NCBI RefSeq assembly: GCF_004001045.1
Contig: NZ_BIMK01000007.1
Span: 372,001-436,000 of the forward strand
DNA: 64,000 nucleotides
Origin: Paenibacillus chibensis
Lineage (GTDB): Bacteria > Bacillota > Bacilli > Paenibacillales > Paenibacillaceae
Direction of reading: 5' to 3'
Shown: piece after piece, positions 48,172 to 55,361 of the stretch
How the letters are laid out: each line of letters starts with the position of its first letter
Numbering within the stretch: the stretch's first letter is position 1
Program-made: the position numbers and the translations under genes
Notes under the pieces: model-generated
What the model saw: only the letters and a program-made list of their open reading frames with translations
What the model was told of the DNA's origin: nothing
Database searches by the model: none

Positions 48172-48203
48172 AAAAAGGGAAGAGAGCCTTCGCTCCCTTC
48201 CCT
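48172..48203 (-). terminator. Terminator hairpin inside the OPT cluster
   Basis: On the minus strand AGGGAAGGGAGC-GAAG-GCTCTCTTCCCT followed by five T: a 12-bp stem with one mismatch. It lies 13 bases past the DUF1177 stop and 75 bases before the aroM-like start, so it would cut or attenuate the transcript within the cluster. Confidence 0.8.
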
Positions 48204-48216
48204 CATTCATATCCAT

Positions 48217-49152
48217 TTAGGCCTTTCCGGCGGTTTGCAATGCTTTCATCGAACCATACCGTTTTTCGATCAAATCAAATTCGTCCTTATCATAAAAAGC
48301 ACAGATTTCGCCCGTGAATTCTTTGGCCGCTTCTACGGCAAAGCGAACCGCAGCCGCAATATCGACCTCGTGACTGGCCCCCGTTCCGCAGCCCGGAACG
48401 ACGGATTGCGTCGTAATCGCTACGCCCACAACCGGCGCGTCGGTTGCGACCGCAGGCTGCAAAATGGAATTGATGTGATACAAATCATTCCCGTATGGCG
48501 TAATATCCTGCATGGATACCGGAAAGGTAACCGGCAGAAGTCCCGTCGTCATTTCCATAATGCGCAGCAAATCCTCGCTCACCCGCAAAATATACCCCTC
48601 TTTCACGGTTGGGGAAATCGCAAAACCTTTATGGTTGATCACGCGGTTGCCTTTGGTCGTATCGATGGACAGCACGGCTTCCATTTCAGGCAGCACTTCG
48701 TGCGCGTTCATCGCACCGATGTCGACCGGCGAATCCATGAAATCGACCGGCTCATGCGGCCGGGTCGGTGCGTCGGGACAAATATGCGTCGTGACGATCA
48801 CGTCGCCCTTTAAGCGGTCGCCCTTGGACTGCATATCCGCCAGCTTCAGCGCCGAGGCTACAGCGGCTACAGCGCCGTCCGCATCAGACACAAGCCCGAT
48901 TCTGCTCGGGCGGGCGCCGATGCCGCCAAGACGGCCGACAATGCCGAACGTCGGCGCGCTGCCGCCGTTCATTTTACCTTCCGTGCCCGGAATCGTAATT
49001 TTAATGAAGTCGGTGCTGCCCTTCTCGCCGGATACCTTTTGCACCTCTACCGCAACTTCCGGAAAGCCTGCAAAAAGCGCCTTTACTTGTTGGCCGCTTG
49101 CTTTCGCGTCATCCAGCGCTTCGAGCGCGATCATCGTTTGTTTCAGTGTCAT
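48217..49152 (-). CDS. DUF1177 domain protein
   Basis: A 311-residue protein of the DUF1177 family (function unknown). Features: TFGIVGRLGGIGARPSRIGLVSDADGAVAAV, VIVTTHICPDAPTRPHEPVDFMDSPVD, ITTQSVVPGCGTGASHEVDIAAAVRFAVEAAKEF. The conserved His, Asp and Glu of THICPDAP, VLSIDTTKGN and SHEVDIA look like metal ligands of an amidohydrolase or peptidase, but this is my inference. No signal peptide. Gene 4 of the cluster; 79 bases after DUF917. Confidence 0.85.
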   Translation of the reverse strand: MTLKQTMIALEALDDAKASGQQVKALFAGFPEVAVEVQKVSGEKGSTDFIKITIPGTEGKMNGGSAPTFGIVGRLGGIGARPSRIGLVSDADGAVAAVASALKLADMQSKGDRLKGDVIVTTHICPDAPTRPHEPVDFMDSPVDIGAMNAHEVLPEMEAVLSIDTTKGNRVINHKGFAISPTVKEGYILRVSEDLLRIMEMTTGLLPVTFPVSMQDITPYGNDLYHINSILQPAVATDAPVVGVAITTQSVVPGCGTGASHEVDIAAAVRFAVEAAKEFTGEICAFYDKDEFDLIEKRYGSMKALQTAGKA

Positions 49153-49231
49153 ATGTCCGATACCTCCATGTTCATGCTGTATAGTTACGCCGTTTCAGGC
49201 AGAATCGAATACCGAGTGTTTTTGCAATCCC

Positions 49232-50290
49232 TCAGAATAGATACTTGAGGACAGGTTTTTGAATGATCCCTTCGACGGACGATAACAGCTTCTCATTGCT
49301 CATCGTGCTGCTGAGCAGCAGCTTCTCTTTCGGGACGACGATGACGGCCAGCTGCTGTCCTTTTTCAAGCGCCGCGGTAACGACCGGTCTCGCTGTCTTG
49401 GCGTCCAGCGTCATCATGAGATCCGGGAAGGTGGCGTAGCGCTCCCCGCCCTTTTCGAGCGTCATGTACTCATTCCAGAAGGTCATTTCGAAGCCATCGA
49501 TCATGACGGTACCGACATCGAAGCCTCCGGTTGTTTCGATCGTAAAATCGGTCACCTCGCCGCTTGCAACCACTTTGCCTCCTAGCTTGGAAACAACAGC
49601 GTCAATCGCAGCCTCTCCCTTGGCTCCAAGCAGCGCCTCGCCAACTCCCATGGCCTGCGAAATCGCGCCGGGTGCGCCGTTTTGTCTCGCATATGCCGCT
49701 GACACCGGGTTTCTTGCGACAGCCACCAGACCGCCGGCTTCAACGGAAGCTTGGCGGATCAGTGAAGCCGCTTTACCAAGAGATCCGGAGATGCTGAACT
49801 CCAGATAGTTGTCATCCTTGCCGCCTACCGCCGTTTGATGCGACACATAGCCGCTGACTTCCGTCAGATTCATAGCGCCCATGGTTCCCGTGGGATGCGC
49901 TCTGCCGTTGCAGGCGAAATCAACCAGAGGAATGCCGGTCATGACCGATTGCAGCCAGCCGTTTACCGTCGTTCCGGCACCATTTTCATTGGTGTGGATC
50001 GCGGATATCGGCCGGTTAAGCGCCCGTGCCAGCATGTCCAGCGATTTAGCGTAATGAATGGGCTTCAAAAATTTATCCTTCGCTCCCGGAGCACCAACCA
50101 GCGATACCGCCACAAGCGTTTCATCGTCCGCAAACTCGTCGATCGTGCGCAGCTCGGGCTGGCCCAGCTCCAGCGCCAGACGGCCAATCTGGAGGCCTTC
50201 TTCAATCCAGCCTCCACCGCCGCCCCCCAAGACGGCGCCGCCGAACACGGCGCATTCCATCATTTTTTCATCCAGTCTGATTGTTGCCAT
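49232..50290 (-). CDS. DUF917 (S-Me-THD-like) family protein
   Basis: A 352-residue protein of the DUF917 family, since renamed in Pfam after S-methyl-thiohydantoin desulfurase; relatives occur beside hydantoinase genes. Features: CAVFGGAVLGGGGGGWIEEGLQIG at the start, VSLVGAPGAKD, IHTNENGAGTTVNGWLQ, VDFACNGRAHPTGTMG (putative catalytic Cys/His) and a beta-rich C-terminal part. It starts 14 bases after the OPT stop codon, so translation is coupled to the transporter. A role in opening a hydantoin-like ring is a guess from the family. Confidence 0.85.
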   Translation of the reverse strand: MATIRLDEKMMECAVFGGAVLGGGGGGWIEEGLQIGRLALELGQPELRTIDEFADDETLVAVSLVGAPGAKDKFLKPIHYAKSLDMLARALNRPISAIHTNENGAGTTVNGWLQSVMTGIPLVDFACNGRAHPTGTMGAMNLTEVSGYVSHQTAVGGKDDNYLEFSISGSLGKAASLIRQASVEAGGLVAVARNPVSAAYARQNGAPGAISQAMGVGEALLGAKGEAAIDAVVSKLGGKVVASGEVTDFTIETTGGFDVGTVMIDGFEMTFWNEYMTLEKGGERYATFPDLMMTLDAKTARPVVTAALEKGQQLAVIVVPKEKLLLSSTMSNEKLLSSVEGIIQKPVLKYLF

Positions 50291-50304
50291 ATCGATAATA
50301 GCAC

Positions 50305-51915
50305 CTACTTTCTGATTCTGAAGATCGAGTTAAAGAAGCTGTACAGCGCGTCGCCTGCGATAAAGCCCGCGGCCAGAATGCTCATCGGCGTCTCCGCTTC
50401 CTTGCCTTTAACCTTGAGCACCACAATCCGGATCATCAGGCCCGCAAGCACCGCCCAGCAGGCGTTCGGCGTCAGGATCAGAAGTCCCGTTGCGAACATG
50501 ACGCCGATCTGCCGCTTTGCACCGCCGACCCATTGGAGAATCGCACCTGGGATCGCCCACAGGAGCAGCTTCATGGCAACATCCGGGGAAGCTCCTGCCT
50601 GAATGGTTGATACGTAGACCGTATCAATCGGCGGAACAAGATTTTGCGAGAAATAGGTGCGATACGTCAACGCGACGACGATCACGGCAACACCAAAAGC
50701 GATCATGCCAGTCATATACTGGTGTTTGCGGCCGCGGCGCTCAAACTCCGGATCTTCGCCGTTGCCGCGGAGAATATAGCCTGTTTTCAGGTCATAGCCC
50801 ATATCTGCAAATGCCGGTCCTGTAGCTGCGCTGAATCCGGCCAGCATGGCCAGCGCCACCGTCGGAAAACCGATCATCATACCGAACAGAAGCGTAATGA
50901 ATGCAACGGCAAAGGCCGGGAACCACCCCGAATGCATCGCCGCGATGCCGACGATCAGCTCGTGCACGAATGCGGCAAAGGCGGCAAAAAGGAGAAATCC
51001 GATCAGCATGCCAAAGGACATTTTCGTCACCAGGCCGCCGATCAGGGCAATGATCAAGGCGATGACCAGATAGGCGAGGAATCCAAAGCCGAGCGCGCGT
51101 CTCGCTTCGCCTTCCGTGCGAGTATATTGGCTCGTATCTGCCTCACGTTCTTCTTTCTTGGGCCGTTTCAGGATAAGGAGAGCTGCTTGTACCAAGGCGA
51201 CGATGCCTGCGCCGATCATAACGCCGTGAGCGATATACAGCTTGTTGACGTCGATGTCAAACCAAGGAATGGAATATTGGCGGATCAAGAGACCGATGCC
51301 GAACATGCCGAGCGCCCAAATGTTGCCGATGAATGCAACGCCGAATGCGGACATGGAAATGTGGAAATAGGAGCCGATCAGACCGATAACGGTTCCGACG
51401 CCGAGCAGTCCGGCGCGTTTGCCACCCTTATCTCCGGCGATGATCGATTCGGCGGTTGCTACGCCGGGCGCCCATGTACCGGATGCCGGAAACAGCTTCG
51501 AATCGAACAATTTATACAAGAGTGCCGAGTCCACGAACATCGCAAGCGCCGCACCAATCAGCATGGGGATAATGAGCTTCGTTTCTCCGAGGACAAACGG
51601 GATGCCGATAGGAATGAACAAGCTGTTGGCTGCCCCGAACGTTGCCGAGGAAATCGAGGTTTGGACCAGATTCTGACGATGCACCGACTTGTACTTCTTA
51701 AACGCGGCCACAGGTATTCTCGCAATCAGCATGGCAACCAGCGCCCCGATGATCGCCGTGTTTGGCGTCACGCCAAGCGTCGTTACGATCTGAATGCCGA
51801 CAATGGCGCCCAGAACCCCCGTAACGATGTTGAGAATCAGTCCGAAGGGTTCAAATATGCTGGGATGCTTCTCTTTTTTGCCTGCAGGGTCGACTTCTGT
51901 TTTGATTTCGTTCAT
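50305..51915 (-). CDS. OPT family oligopeptide transporter
   Basis: A 536-residue polytopic membrane protein, about 13 hydrophobic segments, of the OPT superfamily (proton-coupled uptake of peptides or metal-chelates). Family features: FGAANSLFIPIGIPFVLGE, LFDSKLFPASGTWAPGVATAESIIAGDKGGKRAGLLGVG and SILAAGFIAGDALYSFFNSIF. Bacterial OPTs are rarely characterised. Here the gene is second in a cluster with a racemase and four probable hydrolases, so its substrate is probably what those enzymes degrade. Confidence 0.92.
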   Translation of the reverse strand: MNEIKTEVDPAGKKEKHPSIFEPFGLILNIVTGVLGAIVGIQIVTTLGVTPNTAIIGALVAMLIARIPVAAFKKYKSVHRQNLVQTSISSATFGAANSLFIPIGIPFVLGETKLIIPMLIGAALAMFVDSALLYKLFDSKLFPASGTWAPGVATAESIIAGDKGGKRAGLLGVGTVIGLIGSYFHISMSAFGVAFIGNIWALGMFGIGLLIRQYSIPWFDIDVNKLYIAHGVMIGAGIVALVQAALLILKRPKKEEREADTSQYTRTEGEARRALGFGFLAYLVIALIIALIGGLVTKMSFGMLIGFLLFAAFAAFVHELIVGIAAMHSGWFPAFAVAFITLLFGMMIGFPTVALAMLAGFSAATGPAFADMGYDLKTGYILRGNGEDPEFERRGRKHQYMTGMIAFGVAVIVVALTYRTYFSQNLVPPIDTVYVSTIQAGASPDVAMKLLLWAIPGAILQWVGGAKRQIGVMFATGLLILTPNACWAVLAGLMIRIVVLKVKGKEAETPMSILAAGFIAGDALYSFFNSIFRIRK

Positions 51916-52023
51916 CCATATGCCTCCAATGGGTCTAGATTGAGTAGGTTAACGAGTGTGAATCTGCCGGGAGATCCGGAAGACGAGTGCTGCCAGCGAC
52001 TTTCAAATCGAGGACAGATAGAG

Positions 52024-52046
52024 AAACGATGATCTTTGCATCGTTT
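52024..52046 (-). promoter_or_regulatory. Intergenic hairpin between racemase and OPT genes
   Basis: Perfect 8-bp stem AAACGATG / CATCGTTT (52024-52031 with 52039-52046) in the 165-base gap upstream of the OPT gene. No T-run follows, so it is more likely an mRNA-processing or stability element than a terminator. Confidence 0.35.
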
Positions 52047-52080
52047 GTTATCTATACACGGACAACATTCCGGGACTGCT

Positions 52081-52728
52081 TCATACTCCTTCGAGTTGTT
52101 TATAATAGTTGGCAGCCAGAAGTCCTTCTGCATCCACGGGATCAATCACCGGAATATGCAGTTCTTTGCGGATGACATCCGCAAATGCAATGGTCGACAA
52201 GCCCGTGCAAGCGAATACAATTGCCTTTGCGCCTTGTGCAACCAGCGTGCGCGCGGCCTCCAGTGCCGCTTCGCGCCCTGCATCCGTCAGCAGATCGGTC
52301 GTATTCGTCACACCGTCCGGACGGATATAACCGGCAACAAGATCCTCAAGCAGGCTGCTCATCACGGGCGGTACCCCTTCGGTGATACCCATAAGTCCTA
52401 CAGGTTCGCCAAGCGAACGGGCGATGAGCGATGCCGCGCTTCCCCCACCGATGACTGGAACCGATACCCGGCTGCGAAGCGCTTCCACGCCCGGATCGGC
52501 TGCACAGCTGACGATCAAAAGCCGACATCCCTCTTGTTCCAGCTGAACGCCCATCTCCACAATCTTCGGTATGGCCACCTTTTCCGACTCGTCATCGTAA
52601 ATGCCAAAAGGCTGATCGGGAATACACTTACTCCGTACGGGGACATCAAACCGTTCTTGGATGATTTTCCCGTGCGACTGAACCACGTTACTATCGTTTG
52701 CGGTATACACTCGAATTAATCCTATCAA
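52081..52728 (-). CDS. Asp/Glu/hydantoin racemase family protein
   Basis: A 215-residue cofactor-independent racemase-fold protein. The two catalytic cysteines are in place: Cys75 in LLIVSCAADPG and Cys174 in VFACTGLS. Members racemise aspartate, glutamate or 5-substituted hydantoins; the substrate here is open. It appears to start at TTG (52726-52728) with AAGGGTGATC upstream. First gene of the cluster; the 198-base gap before it contains the pucR terminator and an AT-rich stretch that could hold a promoter, though no clear -35/-10 pair is seen. Confidence 0.85.
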   Translation of the reverse strand: MIGLIRVYTANDSNVVQSHGKIIQERFDVPVRSKCIPDQPFGIYDDESEKVAIPKIVEMGVQLEQEGCRLLIVSCAADPGVEALRSRVSVPVIGGGSAASLIARSLGEPVGLMGITEGVPPVMSSLLEDLVAGYIRPDGVTNTTDLLTDAGREAALEAARTLVAQGAKAIVFACTGLSTIAFADVIRKELHIPVIDPVDAEGLLAANYYKQLEGV

Positions 52729-52834
52729 TGCCGATCACCCTTTCATCCCTTTATAATGGTGCTCAAAATTTTATTAAATAAGATTTTATGCTTTAAACCG
52801 CTAAGCAACAATGTGCTCACCTACCAAAACTGAA

Positions 52835-52869
52835 AACGCCTCCTTGTGCCCGGAGCACAAAGAGGCGTT
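52835..52869 (-). terminator. Terminator of the PucR-family gene
   Basis: AACGCCTCCTTGTGC (52835-52849) pairs with GCACAAAGAGGCGTT (52855-52869), one mismatch; TTTTCAGTTTT follows on the minus strand. Confidence 0.8.
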
Positions 52870-52926
52870 ATTCTAAAAACATGATGTACATTTGTCCATC
52901 TGATATGGACGCCAAAGAATGTTTCC

Positions 52927-54465
52927 TCAGGTATGTTTTAACAAGTAATAGGCGGTACATACATACAGTTCATATCGGTTCAAGGCTTCGCCAAGGTCCA
53001 CGCCCAAGATCGATTTGATGCGGTCCATCCGGTAATTGACCGAATTGCGGTGAATATACAGCCGTTTCGACGTTTCATTCAAGCTTCCGCCTGTCGCCAG
53101 ATAATGGTAGAGCGTAAACAAGTAGCTTGTTCCGTTCTCCTTATCATATTCGGCAATTCTGCCGACTCTTTCCGTGACAAACTTGCCAAGCCGAACCGGA
53201 TCTGTGGATTCCAGCAGCAGCTGGATCATTTCCACCTCGGTATATTTGAACAACGGCCGTCCTGGGTTCAGTTTGGATCCGATGGATACCGCTGTTCTGG
53301 CTTCGTTGTAGCCGCGATGAGCTTCAAACAGCGAGCACTGCCGGCTGATACCCGCCCTGACCGATTCCCATTGCTGAAGCTGCTCTTGAAGAATTTCACT
53401 CCATAAAAAGGGTTTCCCTTGATTCGCTGCTTCATCCCTTTCTGCACCTTGGCTGGAGGGCAAAAACAATACGATCTTCCCTCCATAAATTTGCAAATGG
53501 GAACGGATCTTTCTTGCTGCGGAAACCTGATGAACATACGCTCCGATCGACGCGGCAGCTTCAGACTCATCACTGTAAAAAGGCTCGTCCGCCTCCAGAA
53601 CGGCAACCTCCCATGTCCAATCCGGTGCCAGCCCCAGCTGTCGTCCTCTTGAGGCTGTCAGTCTTTCATCGGCTGCAGGATTAAGGATCAGCTCTTCAAA
53701 AAAAGTTCCCCGAAGCCTGGTTTCCGTATCGGCGGCAATTTTCTTCCTCATCAGCTCCAACGAGAAAACGAGCCGAGCCTGTTCAATCAGCATCAGGTCG
53801 AGCTCATCCAGCTCCGGCTTCTCCACCACGAATTTCCCTAAGATTCTTTGATCGGCATTGACTTCCCACTGCCGGTGCTTTTTTGATGCTTCGTATGGAT
53901 ATCCCTCCGGAGATGAGGCAAGCACTTCACCGCCTTTTCCGACGACCCAGATCGGCGAGCCGATCAGCTCGGATACCTTATCCGCGACCACCTGAATCCC
54001 TTTATTGTTCAGTACAAGCCCGGTCAGCGCCTTGTTCACTTCTTCGGACCGCTTCAGCAGCACGGCCTGCCTGTTTAATATTTGCTCCATGACATGATAG
54101 GTAATATCGATATATGCCATTCCGATCGGGAGCTGAATAATTGGCACATGGTACAGATTGCTTTTGTCGATCATTTCTTGCGGAATATGGGGAATAAAGC
54201 GTTCCGGTTTGATGGCAACCCCCGCTCCATTCACTTTGGCAAGCTGTTCGATCATCTCCGCCAGAAGCGAGGGGTCATTGCGGGTCGAATAGCCCGTCGT
54301 CAGCACCATCTCGCCTTCGCGCAGCCAATTGCCGATATCGGGGACCTCCCAGATATCCACATACTGCACGATGCGGTCAATGCCCTTTTCCCCACTGATC
54401 AGGACGGCATGCTCCATGACCGGCAGCTTGAGCATTTCTTTAACCGTAAAACCTTTCAGACTCAT
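52927..54465 (-). CDS. PucR-family transcriptional regulator
   Basis: A 512-residue regulator with the PucR layout: N-terminal PucR domain (FTVKEMLKLPVMEHAVLISGEKGIDRIVQYVDIWEVPDI..., about 6-125), a GAF-like middle part (SELIGSPIWVVGKGGEVLASSPEG), a CdaR GGDEF-like region (about 240-400) and the C-terminal helix-turn-helix (LYHYLATGGSLNETSKRLYIHRNSVNYRMDRIKSILGVDL). Such proteins activate purine, amino-acid or nitrogen-compound catabolism in response to pathway intermediates. I chose ATG 54463-54465 (AGAGGTG upstream). It is transcribed toward the racemase-OPT cluster and is very probably its regulator. Confidence 0.9.
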   Translation of the reverse strand: MSLKGFTVKEMLKLPVMEHAVLISGEKGIDRIVQYVDIWEVPDIGNWLREGEMVLTTGYSTRNDPSLLAEMIEQLAKVNGAGVAIKPERFIPHIPQEMIDKSNLYHVPIIQLPIGMAYIDITYHVMEQILNRQAVLLKRSEEVNKALTGLVLNNKGIQVVADKVSELIGSPIWVVGKGGEVLASSPEGYPYEASKKHRQWEVNADQRILGKFVVEKPELDELDLMLIEQARLVFSLELMRKKIAADTETRLRGTFFEELILNPAADERLTASRGRQLGLAPDWTWEVAVLEADEPFYSDESEAAASIGAYVHQVSAARKIRSHLQIYGGKIVLFLPSSQGAERDEAANQGKPFLWSEILQEQLQQWESVRAGISRQCSLFEAHRGYNEARTAVSIGSKLNPGRPLFKYTEVEMIQLLLESTDPVRLGKFVTERVGRIAEYDKENGTSYLFTLYHYLATGGSLNETSKRLYIHRNSVNYRMDRIKSILGVDLGEALNRYELYVCTAYYLLKHT

Positions 54466-54621
54466 GTGTTCACCTCTCACGGTTCAGGATTGTCACGGTT
54501 GACGTGTCTGGATGTCTCCATGACCGCTTCCATCAGGTCTACTCCCATTGTAACTCGATATTCCGGAATCATACCATACCCATGCCCGAAGCAGCGTGAT
54601 GTATATTGAAAATATCTGCTC

Positions 54622-54653
54622 AAAAAAAAACAGCCGCTCCCAATTGAACGGCT
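54622..54653 (-). terminator. Terminator downstream of the broken CD3324-family gene
   Basis: On the minus strand AGCCGTTC-AATTGG-GAGCGGCT (8-bp stem) followed by nine T. Confidence 0.85.
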
Positions 54654-54680
54654 ACCCTTGGTTTCTATTTAGTTGAATCC

Positions 54681-54995
54681 TTAACGTTGTACCGACACCT
54701 TTTGTCCAAGCAGCTTGGCTTCATGCTCCGCCCGCTTTTTGAAAATCACCTTCCGGATGCTGTCCACGGATAAGTGATAGGTTTTCGTTAAATGCTCCAC
54801 CGTATGACCGCTGCAGTGAAGGCTGTAAATCTCTTCGTTTCTGCGCTCGATCATCTGTCTGGTGCCGCTGTTGACTCCCCAACCGACACGCTCATTGCTT
54901 TTTTTGGGAATTTAAATCAGCTCGCCCTCAATATGCTTCTGAAGCTCCTTCAGCAAACTAGGGGGTAGCACATCCCTCCCGTTTCTGTAATTCAC
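54681..54995 (-). pseudogene. CD3324-family gene interrupted by a single in-frame stop codon
   Basis: Reading from a GTG at 54993-54995 (AAGGAGGA 8 bases upstream), 105 codons on the minus strand give a CD3324-type protein: DVLPPSLLKELQKHIEGELI, then a stop TAA at 54912-54914, then IPKKSNERVGWGVNSGTR and an HTH-like tail (LTKTYHLSVDSIRKVIF) to the true stop at 54681-54683. The family normally has Tyr between GELI and IPK, so one base change TAT to TAA explains the break. No frameshift is needed. Its promoter side, ribosome site and terminator are intact, so the loss looks recent, or the codon is a sequencing error. Function of the family is unknown; the C-terminal helix-turn-helix suggests DNA binding. 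Confidence 0.8.
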
Positions 54996-55050
54996 GATAA
55001 ACGTCCTCCTTCAGATAATTGTTCCGATCTGCGTTTTTAGCGTTGAACAT
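54958..55050 (-). CDS. Thirty-codon ORF overlapping the CD3324-family start
   Basis: ATG at 55048-55050 with GGAGGG about 9 bases upstream, ending at TAG 54958-54960. It spans the ribosome site and first codons of the CD3324-family gene in another frame, so it may be a leader ORF for coupled translation. The peptide (MFNAKNADRNNYLKED...) is not recognised. It could equally be chance. Confidence 0.3.
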   Translation of the reverse strand: MFNAKNADRNNYLKEDVYRELQKREGCATP

Positions 55051-55102
55051 TTTATCGTTCCCTCCCTTCGGTTATGTACAATGTATTTTTAAAAGGTAAT
55101 TA

Positions 55103-55124
55103 GGGAGGCCTATGCCGGCCTCCC
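55103..55124 (-). terminator. Probable terminator downstream of helD
   Basis: Perfect 8-bp stem GGGAGGCC / GGCCTCCC (55103-55110 with 55117-55124); the T-run on the minus strand is broken (TAATTACCTTTT). Confidence 0.5.
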
Positions 55125-55173
55125 TGCACTTTGCGATTCCCGCTTTACGCGGAAACCACCTCGTAATTTGTGA

Positions 55174-55344
55174 TCAAAATTGCATCAGCTCCTTTCTTTC
55201 GAAAAGTTGTCGGCCGTCCGACATCTTTATTAACTCATATTCGGAGCTGATCTTCAAGCGAAAGAACAAGTATAGACGTTCTTTACCCAACTTAATCGGA
55301 TCCATTACATCATCTGGACGTCCACTTGTCCGGTTGGAATCCAC
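55174..55344 (-). CDS. Possible 56-residue protein downstream of helD (unidentified)
   Basis: A minus-strand frame from GTG (55342-55344) to TGA (55174-55176). The sequence has a protein-like centre (IKLGKERLYLFFRLKISSEYELIKMSDGRQLFERKELMQF), charged and aromatic, unlike random antisense frames here. The ribosome site is weak (AAAGGA 13 bases upstream) and I recognise no family. It fills most of the 237-base gap between helD and the terminator at 55103. Confidence 0.3.
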   Translation of the reverse strand: MDSNRTSGRPDDVMDPIKLGKERLYLFFRLKISSEYELIKMSDGRQLFERKELMQF

Positions 55345-55361
55345 CGCTTTGATCGAATCCT

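Noticed and set aside
50644..52032. A 462-codon open frame on the plus strand
   Set aside because: Antisense to the OPT transporter; the His/Asp/Arg-rich composition is what hydrophobic codons read backwards give.
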